Of a stretch of 13,486 bases of DNA, positions 1 through 7,107 are shown piece by piece. Under the pieces are notes generated by a model that was not told where the DNA came from, did not search any database, and worked only from the letters and a program-made list of their open reading frames with translations. Location of the stretch: contig USLT01000010.1 in assembly GCA_900555585.1 (NCBI GenBank), positions 1 to 13,486 on the forward strand. The letters run 5' to 3'. The DNA comes from an uncultured Collinsella sp. (GTDB lineage Bacteria > Actinomycetota > Coriobacteriia > Coriobacteriales > Coriobacteriaceae). The position numbers and the translations under genes are program-made. Within the stretch, counting starts at the first letter, position 1, and every line of letters begins with the position of its first letter.

Positions 1-1482
1 CGTGATGACGAGGTCGGCGCGAGCGGCGCGCTCGTCAAAGGCGGTCGCATCGAGCAGGGCCGACACGCCCGACGCGAGCCGGGCGCCGATCGACAGCAAC
101 GCCGCCCCAAGACCCCCCGCCGCGCCGGCGCCGGGAACGCCCGCGACCGAGCGAAAGCGTCTCCCGGCCCCGCTGATGCCGGCGCGAGCGCGGGCCTCGT
201 CGAGCAAGCCCGCGTATGAAACCATGCGGCGGTCGAGCGCATCGTGCAGCGTCGGGACATCGGCGCGCGGGGTGGGCAGGTCGACGAGGCCCTTCTGGGG
301 ACCGAAGACCCGAACCGCTCCACGCGCGCCCACGAGCGGGTTGTCGACATCGGTCCATGCCACCAGCTCGATTCCCCCGACCTGCTCGATTGCAGCCGAC
401 AAGTCGATCGAGGCCAGCTCCGCGAGGCCGGCCAGACCCGGGCGCACCGGGACCCCGGTCTCGTCGAGCAGCAAGGCGCCGAGCGCCCGCAGGAACCCGG
501 CGCCGCCATCCGTCGTCGCGCTGCCCCCCAGGCCGACGCACACCTTCCGTGCGCCCGCGCGGACGGCGTCGAGCACCATCTCGCCGACGCCGAAGGTCGA
601 CGCCGCGATCGCGGTCTCGTACGCGCCGTCCGATAGATGCATGCCCGCGGCGGCAGACATCTCTATCACCGCGGTTCCGTCGGCCGTCAGAAGATACTCG
701 GCATCGACCGATTCCCCCAAGGGGCCGGAGACCGACACCGAGCGCATCTCGCCGTCAAGGGCCGCCGCCATGGCCATGACCGTCCCCTCGCCGCCGTCCG
801 CCAACGGGATGGCATCGATCTGCGCCGCCGGATCAACCCGTCGAACGCCCTCGGCGATCCATGCCTCCACCTGCTCGCTCGATGCCGAGCCCTTATACGA
901 ATCGACAGCGAGCAGCACCCGCAGCGGGCGACGAGCATCCGAGGCTCCCCGTCCTCCAAGGAGATGGTCCGAGAGGTCCCTCTTCCTATCGTGCTCCGGA
1001 TCGGAAGTCCTGCGGCGAGCGGCGAAGAAGTCCCGCAATACGGACGCGCACTCGTCCGCAAGCACCCCCTCCGTGACGGGAAACGCATGGTTCAACAGCC
1101 CGTCCCTGGATAGGTCGTACAGCGATCCGAGGGCGCCGCCCTTGGCGTCGCGGGCGCCGTACACGCAGCGGTCGATTCTCGAGTTCACCATGAGGCCCGC
1201 GCACATGGGACAGGGTTCCAGCGTCACGTAGACCGTGCAACCCGAAAGCCGCCACCTCCCCAGACGCCGCGAGGCCTCGATCATGGCCATGAACTCCGCA
1301 TGGGCGGAGGGGTCCTCGTCTCGCTCCCGCGCGTTATGCGCGCGGGCGATGACCTCGCCGCGATAGACGACGACCGCGCCTATCGGGACCTCCCCCTCTC
1401 GCGCCGCCGCAGCCGCCTCCTCCAAAGCGATGCGCATGGCCTGCTCGTCTGTGATGAATGCCTCATGGCTCGCGTCAGCCAT
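1..1482 (-). CDS. tadA: TadA tRNA adenosine-34 deaminase fused in frame to a class I glycerate kinase (3' end outside the window)
   Basis: I translated this by hand and found no stop across 494 codons; the frame leaves the window at base 1. Residues 1-155 are a TadA-type deaminase, which converts A34 to inosine in tRNA-Arg(ACG). The zinc/catalytic signature is H61-A-E63 and P90-C91-P-M-C94. Residues 156-187 are a polar, Arg-rich linker. From residue 188 the protein reads as a GarK/GlxK-family glycerate kinase (phosphorylates glycerate with ATP), with VDSYKGS at 193-199, LADGGEGT at 227-234 and GLGGSATTDGG at 317-327. It is cut at DLVIT (490-494), just before the family's usual GEG segment, so about 75 residues are missing. 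Two adjacent ATGs occur (1485 and 1482). GGAGG lies 3 bases from the first and 6 from the second, so I chose 1482. No well-placed ribosome site precedes the kinase half. Both domain identities are strong. Whether one polypeptide is made is an inference from the open frame. Confidence 0.88.
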   Translation of the reverse strand, partial: MADASHEAFITDEQAMRIALEEAAAAAREGEVPIGAVVVYRGEVIARAHNARERDEDPSAHAEFMAMIEASRRLGRWRLSGCTVYVTLEPCPMCAGLMVNSRIDRCVYGARDAKGGALGSLYDLSRDGLLNHAFPVTEGVLADECASVLRDFFAARRRTSDPEHDRKRDLSDHLLGGRGASDARRPLRVLLAVDSYKGSASSEQVEAWIAEGVRRVDPAAQIDAIPLADGGEGTVMAMAAALDGEMRSVSVSGPLGESVDAEYLLTADGTAVIEMSAAAGMHLSDGAYETAIAASTFGVGEMVLDAVRAGARKVCVGLGGSATTDGGAGFLRALGALLLDETGVPVRPGLAGLAELASIDLSAAIEQVGGIELVAWTDVDNPLVGARGAVRVFGPQKGLVDLPTPRADVPTLHDALDRRMVSYAGLLDEARARAGISGAGRRFRSVAGVPGAGAAGGLGAALLSIGARLASGVSALLDATAFDERAARADLVIT

Positions 1483-1513
1483 CATTCGCCTCCCGCAAAT
1501 CAAACGGATTCGA

Positions 1514-1522
1514 TGCTATCAT
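1514..1522 (+). promoter_or_regulatory. Probable extended -10 promoter of tRNA-Ser(UGA)
   Basis: TGC followed by TATCAT (TATCAT at 1517-1522) matches the extended -10 form TGn-TATAAT with one mismatch. It sits about 10 bases before the mature tRNA 5' end at 1533. There is no convincing -35 box 17 bases upstream, which is tolerable for an extended -10 promoter. Confidence 0.4.
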
Positions 1523-1532
1523 TAGCAACCGT

Positions 1533-1622
1533 GGAGAGATGGCAGAGCGGTTGAATGCGGCGGTCTTGAAAACCGTTGGGCGCGCGAGCGTTCCGGGGGT
1601 TCGAATCCCCCTCTCTCCGCCA
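1533..1622 (+). tRNA. tRNA-Ser(UGA)
   Basis: This is a 90-base class II tRNA with a long variable arm. The acceptor stem pairs GGAGAGA with TCTCTCC, followed by discriminator G and an encoded CCA. The anticodon loop CTTGAAA gives anticodon TGA at 1567-1569, which reads UCA and related serine codons. The T arm is GGGGGTTCGAATCCCCC. It diverges from the tadA fusion gene, with 50 bases between the two start points, and has its own terminator directly after it. Confidence 0.97.
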
Positions 1623-1636
1623 TATCCGATGTGCAG

Positions 1637-1660
1637 GCGAGCCCTTCGGCTCGCTTTTTT
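1637..1660 (+). terminator. Rho-independent terminator of tRNA-Ser(UGA)
   Basis: A 7-bp stem (GCGAGCC with GGCTCGC, loop CTTC) is followed immediately by six T residues at 1655-1660. It begins 15 bases after the tRNA CCA. Confidence 0.9.
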
Positions 1661-1710
1661 ATTCGCGGCCGCCACCGCGCATGGAAAACAGGCGCCGCGA
1701 GCCGCCCCTC

Positions 1711-2289
1711 TCAGTCCAGCACCCTGCTCGCCAAATCGCCCGCCAAGCGCACGAACTCGTCGGTGTCTTCGCGGCGGCTCGGATCCCCCCACCACAACAG
1801 CAGGCCGCGCATCACGCCGCCGGCGGCGAACTCGCAGCGTAGGCGCAGATCATCTGGCTCGCGGGCGGGATCATCAAGATCGCGCAAGGCGCGGGCGCGG
1901 AACGACTCCGCGGTCTTATCGCACACGACCTCGATCATCATCCCGGACATCGAGCTCGAGAAGATGTTGTCCATAAGCTGCTCGTGCTCGAGCAGGTAAC
2001 TCGCCAGCTGATATAGGATCGCGGTGCGCTCGACGCTTGCGGGCTGCGCGCCGCCCTCATCGGCGGCGACCATGGTCCGGCCGCGCTCGATCATCTCGTC
2101 GCGCAGCTTCTCAACGTAGAACGAGAAGAAGTCCCCCTTGTCGGCAAAATGCTTGTAGAACGTGGTCCTGCGAATCATCGCCTCCTCGCACAGAAGCGCG
2201 ACCGAGATCTCCTCGAAGCGTCGCTCCATCAGCAATTTAGTGCATGCGCTCGTCAGCGCGCGATAGGTCTTCTTTACTCGCAGGTCCAT
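1711..2289 (-). CDS. TetR-family transcriptional regulator
   Basis: A 192-residue protein with the TetR layout: an N-terminal DNA-binding domain and a helical C-terminal ligand/dimer domain. The helix-turn-helix spans about residues 28-47 and ends in TTFYKHFADKGDFF, the typical recognition helix and following segment. The residue before the recognition helix is unusual: the common AGV turn is replaced by AMI, so the conserved glycine is missing. The C-terminal stretch FAAGGVMRGLLLWW (154-167) resembles the TetR_C_8 type seen in DhaS-like regulators. I chose the ATG at 2289, preceded by a GGGGGA run. A TTG 18 bases upstream (2307) is also in frame but its ribosome site is no better. It is divergent from lemA with a 220-base gap, so autoregulation and/or control of lemA and the acyltransferase is plausible. 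The ligand and true target are unknown. Confidence 0.85.
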   Translation of the reverse strand: MDLRVKKTYRALTSACTKLLMERRFEEISVALLCEEAMIRRTTFYKHFADKGDFFSFYVEKLRDEMIERGRTMVAADEGGAQPASVERTAILYQLASYLLEHEQLMDNIFSSSMSGMMIEVVCDKTAESFRARALRDLDDPAREPDDLRLRCEFAAGGVMRGLLLWWGDPSRREDTDEFVRLAGDLASRVLD

Positions 2290-2353
2290 TCCATCCCCCA
2301 ACTCCAATAAGCGCCTGTACAGCTATCGTTCCGAATCGTTTGGTCTGTAAATT

Positions 2354-2382
2354 AGTATACACATGTCTTATAGCTATCGAAA
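2354..2382 (-). promoter_or_regulatory. Possible promoter of the TetR-type regulator
   Basis: Read on the minus strand, TATACT (2354-2359) is a 5/6 match to the -10 box, and a weak TTTCGA (2377-2382, 3/6) lies 17 bases upstream. The -35 element falls inside the left arm of the 11-bp inverted repeat at 2377-2417, which would suit repression. Confidence 0.3.
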
Positions 2383-2417
2383 CCATGAGCGAATGTGTCG
2401 TCCGCGCATGGTTTCGA
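2377..2417. repeat. Exact 11-bp inverted repeat between the TetR-type gene and lemA
   Basis: TCGAAACCATG at 2377-2387 is repeated exactly in inverted form as CATGGTTTCGA at 2407-2417, with 19 bases between. The arms start 30 bases apart, close to three helical turns. A further 3 bp can pair inside after one mismatch. No T-run follows, so it is not a terminator. It may be a binding site for the neighbouring regulator, or a hairpin in a lemA leader. Confidence 0.6.
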
Positions 2418-2509
2418 GCACGGAATGCCCACTCGCCCGGGACGGGTATACTTGGCGTAATTCAAGGGCGTCGCCATGCCTCGCCCCCACGTCAAGGACA
2501 GGGGTCCCC

Positions 2510-3061
2510 ATGCTTTCCTACATCATCGGCATAATCATCGTCGTCGCGCTGTTCATCGCCGTGGCCGGCATCTACAACAACATGGTCACGCTGCGCAATC
2601 GCATCGACAACGCATGGCAGAACATCGACACGCAGCTCCAACGCCGCAACGACCTTATTCCCAACCTCGTTGAGACGGTCAAGGGCTACGCCTCCCACGA
2701 AAAGGAGACCCTCGACGCTGTCACCTCCGCGCGCAACGCCGCCGTCTCCGCCGCCACGCCCGATGAGAAGATCGCCGCCGACAACGTCCTCACCGGCGCG
2801 CTCCGCCAGCTGCTCGCGGTCGCCGAGGCATATCCCGACCTCAAGGCGAACGCCAACTTCAGCCAATTGCAGGGAACGCTTGAAGACACTGAGAACAAGG
2901 TCTCCTATGCGCGCCAGAGCTACAACGATTGCGTCTTGCGGTACAACAACGCCATTCAGACCTTCCCGGGCAACATCTTCGCCGGCATCTTCCAATTCAA
3001 GGAGCGCACGGGCTTCGAGGCGGAAGACGGGGCGCGGTCCGTCCCCAACGTGAAGTTCTAA
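2510..3061 (+). CDS. lemA: LemA family membrane protein
   Basis: A 183-residue protein close to the usual LemA length. One N-terminal hydrophobic segment (about residues 3-21) is followed by the family signature, IYNNMVTLRNRIDNAW at 21-36 and RRNDLIPNLVETVKGYA at 45-61, then a long helical hairpin. The C-terminal YNNAIQTFPGNIFAGIF is also typical. LemA proteins are membrane-anchored with a helical bundle outside the membrane; their biochemical role is not established. The frame is open upstream to 2363, but the ATG at 2510 is chosen because the membrane segment starts there and a GGGG/AAGGA region precedes it. The acyltransferase gene follows after 24 bases, so the two are probably co-transcribed. 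A -10-like TATACT lies at 2447-2452 without a clear -35. Confidence 0.95.
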   Translation: MLSYIIGIIIVVALFIAVAGIYNNMVTLRNRIDNAWQNIDTQLQRRNDLIPNLVETVKGYASHEKETLDAVTSARNAAVSAATPDEKIAADNVLTGALRQLLAVAEAYPDLKANANFSQLQGTLEDTENKVSYARQSYNDCVLRYNNAIQTFPGNIFAGIFQFKERTGFEAEDGARSVPNVKF

Positions 3062-3085
3062 TCCCCTCCGACCGATCAGGACGCT

Positions 3086-5110
3086 ATGGACGGATTCCAC
3101 CAGCCGGCACAAGTCGATGCAACCCATGAGAGCGAGGGCGCGACAGCGAAGGCTCGCTACACCCCCGCGCTCGATGGCATACGGGCGCTGGCGGTCATAG
3201 CGGTCGTCCTCTACCATCTCGGCGCCCCCTGGATGTCCGGCGGGCTGCTCGGGGTGACCATGTTCTTCGTCATCTCCGGATACATCATCACAAAACTACT
3301 CCTACGAGAGTTCTCCACCTCGGGAACGATCGATCTCAAGTCATTTTGGATACGCAGGGCGCGGCGGCTGCTCCCCGCCATCGGAGCCCTGATCATCGTC
3401 GTCGTCATCCTCTGCGCGGCCTTCAACCGCGTCATGCTCACCAAGATGCGACCCGAGATCATTCCATCCCTGCTGTTCTTCAACAACTGGTGGCAGATCG
3501 CCCATGACTCCTCTTACTTCGCAGCGCTCGGCGACCCCTCGCCACTCACGCACTTCTGGTCACTTGCCATAGAGGAGCAGTTCTACCTGCTCTGGCCCAT
3601 CCTCCTCCTTATCCTGCTTCGCTTACGGATCAAGCGGTCATCCATCAGGCGCATCGTGATCGCGGCAGCCGCGCTCTCCGCATTGGCCATGGCGATTCTC
3701 TATCACCCCGGTACAGATCCCAGCCGCGTCTACTACGGCACCGACACGCGTATGTTCTCGCTGCTTCTCGGCGCCTGGCTCGCCTTCATCCCAGAGCGCT
3801 CGATGGGGCCCCGCATGCTTTGCACGTTCCTCGGCATCGCCCCCAACGGTTCGAAGCCGCAACCCCTCGCCGACCCTGAACCGAACCGGACCAAGAGGCC
3901 GCGGAACGGTGCCATGACTCTCGTCGGCTGCATCGGCCTGGCAGGGCTGGTCCTCATGTTCTCGCTCACAAACGGCTATAGCGCTTTTCCGTATCGAGGG
4001 GGCATGCTGCTCTGCTCGCTTCTCACCCTCATGCTCATAGCCGCATGCGTGCAACCGAACGGCCCGCTCGTCAGGTTCTTCTCCGCAAAGCCCCTCATCT
4101 GGATCGGCCAGCGATCGTACAGCATCTATCTATGGCATTTTCCGCTGCTCAGCCTCATGAATCCCGTCGCAGATATCAGCGCCGACCCATGGTGGGCAAC
4201 GCTCATCCAGCTCGGAGTCGTACTCGCCGTCGCCGAAGCGTCTTACAAGTTCATCGAGACGCCGTTTCGCAAGGGACTGGTAGGCAAGATCGCCTCGAGG
4301 CTTCGCGAGGGGGAAGGGCTGAAAACCATGGCACGGCGCCATATCCTGCCCGTCGCGACATGCACGCTCCTGATAGCGTGCTCGCTCGCCTGCCTCGCCC
4401 TCGTCCCCGACACCTCCGCACTCAGCAAGGAAGGGGCCGAACTAATTGAATCGGGACAGGACGCCCAGGATGTCGGCGGTGGGAGCGAACCCGGACAGCA
4501 AGCCGACTTCCCGAAGGGATCCTTCGACATCTTGATGATCGGAGACTCCGTCTCGCTGCGCACGGTGCCAGCATTCGAGGAGACGTTTCCCCATGGCCAT
4601 ATCGATGCCATGAAGAACCGCCAGTTCGGAGCCGGCATCGATATCCTGGACGGGTACCTCGAGAGAGGTCAGGTGGGGCGCGTCGTCGTAATCGCACTTG
4701 GGACCAATGGACTCGTCACCCCTGAGAATATCGATGCGGTCATGGGCCTTATCGGACCCGATCGCATCGGAGCCTTCGTGACAACGCGCAGCCCGCAGCC
4801 ATGGGTTGACCCAACCAACGATGCGATGCGCGAGGCAACGCGACGCTTCGATAACGCGCGCCTCATCGACTGGCATGCATACAGTGAAAACAGGAACGAC
4901 CTGTTCGATGGCGATGGAACCCATCTATCAGCCGAGGGTGCCCGGGAATACATCGATCTCATAAAGCAGACGGTGAAATCGGAGCTCCCCGTCCATCCCG
5001 AGGATCATGTGGACCAGCAGGTTATCGAGGGGGCAAGCGACCTCCTCCAGAACGCCGCGCAGTCCCTCTCGCGCGCACTGACCCCGACCGGTCGAATCGC
5101 GACGGAATAG
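3086..5110 (+). CDS. Membrane acyltransferase-3 / SGNH two-domain protein (OatA-like O-acyltransferase)
   Basis: A 674-residue protein. Residues 24-395 are a multi-pass acyltransferase-3 domain (about 10-11 hydrophobic segments) with the signatures ALDGIRALAV at 28-37, the conserved YH pair (H44), FFVISGY at 60-66, RRARRLLPA at 90-98 and FWSLAIEEQFYLLWP at 157-171. After another membrane segment (about 420-440) comes an SGNH/GDSL-type domain on the outer side: GDS at 486-488 (nucleophile S488), GTN at 539-541, and D610/H613 in DGDGTHLS. All the expected catalytic residues are present. Relatives move acyl groups, usually acetyl, across the membrane onto cell-wall or secreted glycans; OatA acetylates MurNAc and raises lysozyme resistance. 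The actual acceptor here is not shown. The start ATG has AGGA 4 bases upstream and lies 24 bases after lemA. A 36-residue tail after the SGNH core ends the protein. Confidence 0.92.
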   Translation: MDGFHQPAQVDATHESEGATAKARYTPALDGIRALAVIAVVLYHLGAPWMSGGLLGVTMFFVISGYIITKLLLREFSTSGTIDLKSFWIRRARRLLPAIGALIIVVVILCAAFNRVMLTKMRPEIIPSLLFFNNWWQIAHDSSYFAALGDPSPLTHFWSLAIEEQFYLLWPILLLILLRLRIKRSSIRRIVIAAAALSALAMAILYHPGTDPSRVYYGTDTRMFSLLLGAWLAFIPERSMGPRMLCTFLGIAPNGSKPQPLADPEPNRTKRPRNGAMTLVGCIGLAGLVLMFSLTNGYSAFPYRGGMLLCSLLTLMLIAACVQPNGPLVRFFSAKPLIWIGQRSYSIYLWHFPLLSLMNPVADISADPWWATLIQLGVVLAVAEASYKFIETPFRKGLVGKIASRLREGEGLKTMARRHILPVATCTLLIACSLACLALVPDTSALSKEGAELIESGQDAQDVGGGSEPGQQADFPKGSFDILMIGDSVSLRTVPAFEETFPHGHIDAMKNRQFGAGIDILDGYLERGQVGRVVVIALGTNGLVTPENIDAVMGLIGPDRIGAFVTTRSPQPWVDPTNDAMREATRRFDNARLIDWHAYSENRNDLFDGDGTHLSAEGAREYIDLIKQTVKSELPVHPEDHVDQQVIEGASDLLQNAAQSLSRALTPTGRIATE

Positions 5111-5133
5111 CGGCCTTACCCGCATCCACTAAA

Positions 5134-5166
5134 AAGCCCGGGCACCTTGCGGTACCCGGGCTTCTT
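5134..5166. terminator. Shared bidirectional terminator between the acyltransferase gene and rplI
   Basis: A 9-bp outer stem (AAGCCCGGG with CCCGGGCTT), one C-A mismatch, then 3 more pairs close a TTGC loop. On the minus strand the hairpin is followed by a run of T (CTTTTTAG), making it a strong terminator for the rplI operon. On the plus strand the tail is poorer (CTTCTTG). Confidence 0.85.
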
Positions 5167-5187
5167 GTTAGCGATATGAGATCGCAA

Positions 5188-5706
5188 CTACTCGGCGACA
5201 GCCTCGGTCTCGGCCTCAGCCTCGACCTCGGCGGCCTCGTCGGCAGCCTCGGCCTCGTCGGCGGTAACACCGACGAGCACGACCACGTTCGCGCGAATCT
5301 CGCGGTAGAGCGAGACGGCGACCTCGTGGGTGCCAGCGACCTTGATGGCCTTGCCGAGCTCGACGCGCTTGCGGTCGACCTCGACGCCGAGCTGCTCCTT
5401 GATCGCGTCAACGATCATGGAGGAGGTAACGGAACCGAAGAGGACGCCCTCGTCGCCGACCTTGGCGTCGACGGAGATGGACTTGCCCTCGAGGGTCTCC
5501 TTAAGCGCGTTGGCGTCAGCGATGCGGACGGCCTCGCGCTTCTCGATGTTGTTGCGACGCTCCTCGAGCTGCTTCAGGTTGCCCTTGGTAGCCGCAACGG
5601 CGAGCTTCTTGGGGAACAGGTAGTTCTCGGCAAAACCCTGAGCGACGTCTACGACGTCACCCTCGCCACCCTTGCCCTTGATCTCACCCAGAAGAACGAC
5701 TTTCAT
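5188..5706 (-). CDS. rplI: 50S ribosomal protein L9 with acidic C-terminal tail
   Basis: A 172-residue L9, which binds 23S rRNA domain V near the base of the L1 stalk. The N-terminal rRNA-binding domain begins MKVVLLGEIKGKGGEGDVV and carries GFAENYLFPKKLA at 24-36. A long connecting helix (about 40-73) leads to the C-terminal domain with DEGVLFGSVTS at 85-95. The family is usually about 150 residues. Residues 149-172 are an extra tail of almost only Ala, Glu, Asp, Val and Thr. The ATG at 5706 is chosen over the upstream in-frame ATG at 5724 because AAGGAG lies at proper spacing and the conserved MKV start fits. It is the last gene of the rpsF operon, 42 bases after the DUF2232 gene. Confidence 0.97.
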   Translation of the reverse strand: MKVVLLGEIKGKGGEGDVVDVAQGFAENYLFPKKLAVAATKGNLKQLEERRNNIEKREAVRIADANALKETLEGKSISVDAKVGDEGVLFGSVTSSMIVDAIKEQLGVEVDRKRVELGKAIKVAGTHEVAVSLYREIRANVVVLVGVTADEAEAADEAAEVEAEAETEAVAE

Positions 5707-5748
5707 GAGATCTCCTTGGTACATGCACCGCGCCTGGGCGATGCGTTC

Positions 5749-6738
5749 TTACGTGTTCGCCTTCGCGTCCGAGCCTCCGCGCGGTAGCTTGCGGAAGTTT
5801 GCCCAGACGTCGATGAGGCCGACGATGCTCAAAGCGAAGAACATCGTCTCGAGCTGAACAGATAGAAAGACGAGCAGGAACCGCCCGAGACATCCAAATC
5901 GGAAGCGATTCGCCATCGCGGTCGCAACGCCGAAGCCCTGGATCGCGAAGATGAAGCGAACGCTCATGAGCGCTGTCGCGCTCACGGTCAAGATGGCGTC
6001 TGCCCCCGGAATACCGGAGGAGGCCACCCCTAAACCGATGATGGATGCTGCGAGCACGCCGACCGCCCAAAGAGGGAGATCGAACGACGCGATCGCGGGA
6101 AAGCGAACGGCGCCGTGAGTCCTGACCCGCATGAGATACGAGCCGACGGAGGCCGCCAGGGCATCCATCGCGGCCGCCGCCACGTAGACGAACGGCCATA
6201 TCGCCCTGAAGAGCGGGAGCATCTGCTGAACCAACATGTCGGCCTCGATTCCGACGCCGGCCGTCTGCTTGGTGCCCGCGACGATAATCGACAGGACCTC
6301 CTCGACGACCTCGGTGATCGAAGATCCGTTGGCCGCGGCGATCGCAGCCTCGATGCCGATGCTCAGCGACGCGACTCCCATGATGACCACGGAAACGGAC
6401 AGCACCGTGGCATGGTTATCGCGCATGCACCAAACGATTCCGAGCGCGCAAATCAACCCGGACACGAGCGCGACACCCGAGGCGAAATCCGCTAGCGAGG
6501 CCGCTGCGCAGACCGCAAGGCCGACGCCGCATGCGAGGAAGAATCCTCGCATGCCCTTCGCCTCCCATATCTCGCGGGCGCCGTACGCGATGACGGCGAC
6601 GCCGAGAAAGGGAAGGAAGGTGCTCGTGATGCAACCGATAAGGATCCAAAGCGCACCCGAGGGCACATGGGGCTCACGACCCCGTGGAACCATGCCGGGA
6701 ACCCGGCTCAGTTGCACATCGTTGGAACCGTTCTCCAT
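5749..6738 (-). CDS. DUF2232 (YybS-type) multi-pass membrane protein
   Basis: A 329-residue hydrophobic protein with about eight membrane segments (roughly 27-52, 64-84, 87-104, 112-135, 175-198, 222-245, 247-272 and 285-312) and a short basic C-terminus. The C-terminal half, including FIFAIQGFGVATAMAN (263-277), resembles the DUF2232/YybS family. The position also fits, because in many Gram-positive bacteria a yybS gene sits between rpsR and rplI. The function of the family is unknown. The start ATG lies 24 bases after the rpsR stop and has only a weak purine-rich site upstream (GAGAG), so it may be translated partly by coupling to rpsR. The family call rests on hydropathy, C-terminal pattern and position rather than on a catalytic motif. 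Confidence 0.75.
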   Translation of the reverse strand: MENGSNDVQLSRVPGMVPRGREPHVPSGALWILIGCITSTFLPFLGVAVIAYGAREIWEAKGMRGFFLACGVGLAVCAAASLADFASGVALVSGLICALGIVWCMRDNHATVLSVSVVIMGVASLSIGIEAAIAAANGSSITEVVEEVLSIIVAGTKQTAGVGIEADMLVQQMLPLFRAIWPFVYVAAAAMDALAASVGSYLMRVRTHGAVRFPAIASFDLPLWAVGVLAASIIGLGVASSGIPGADAILTVSATALMSVRFIFAIQGFGVATAMANRFRFGCLGRFLLVFLSVQLETMFFALSIVGLIDVWANFRKLPRGGSDAKANT

Positions 6739-6762
6739 CTATCTGATCGGTCTCTCGAATTC

Positions 6763-7029
6763 CTAGCCGCGGTCGCGGTTGCCGCGGGAGGAAACCACGG
6801 GAACGGTGTACGGCAGGAGAGCCATCTCGCGGGCGCGCTTGATGGCGTTCGCGATGTCGTGCTGATGCTGCGTGCAAGCGCCAGTGACGCGACGGGGCTT
6901 GATCTTGCCACGATCGGTCATGTACTTACGGAGAAGCTGAGTATCCTTGTAATCGATGTACTCGGTGTTCTCCTTGCAGAACTGGCAGTACTTACGACGC
7001 GGCTGACGTGCAGAGTAATCATTAGCCAT
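6763..7029 (-). CDS. rpsR: 30S ribosomal protein S18
   Basis: An 88-residue S18, which pairs with S6 on the platform of the small subunit. The family core [10 protein letters not shown] (11-20), [19 protein letters not shown] (25-43) and [11 protein letters not shown] (46-56) is all present. C15, C18 and C52 with H55 mark it as the zinc-ribbon (C+) form. The ATG at 7029 is preceded by AAAGG about 10 bases upstream. The frame is open for 15 more codons upstream, but those do not resemble S18. It is third in the operon, 78 bases after ssb. Confidence 0.97.
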   Translation of the reverse strand: MANDYSARQPRRKYCQFCKENTEYIDYKDTQLLRKYMTDRGKIKPRRVTGACTQHQHDIANAIKRAREMALLPYTVPVVSSRGNRDRG

Positions 7030-7107
7030 GTCTAAAATACCTTTCGCTTGGCGAGCGCGTCGCGGAAATGCCACGCGTCGCCTCTCACTGAATCTGACGG
7101 ACCCCGC

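Noticed and set aside
2..1231. A 409-codon open frame on the plus strand over the tadA-glycerate kinase gene
   Set aside because: It is the complement of a frame with clear TadA and glycerate kinase motifs. The product is Arg/Ser/Pro/Ala-rich with no recognisable domain.
2363..2509. 49-codon N-terminal extension of lemA in the same frame
   Set aside because: The membrane anchor of LemA begins at 2510 and the upstream residues are polar and not LemA-like. It overlaps the inverted repeat and probable promoter region.
2492..3217. A 241-codon minus-strand frame over lemA
   Set aside because: It is a shadow of lemA and the acyltransferase start. Its composition is Val/Gly/Arg/Leu-rich with no motif.
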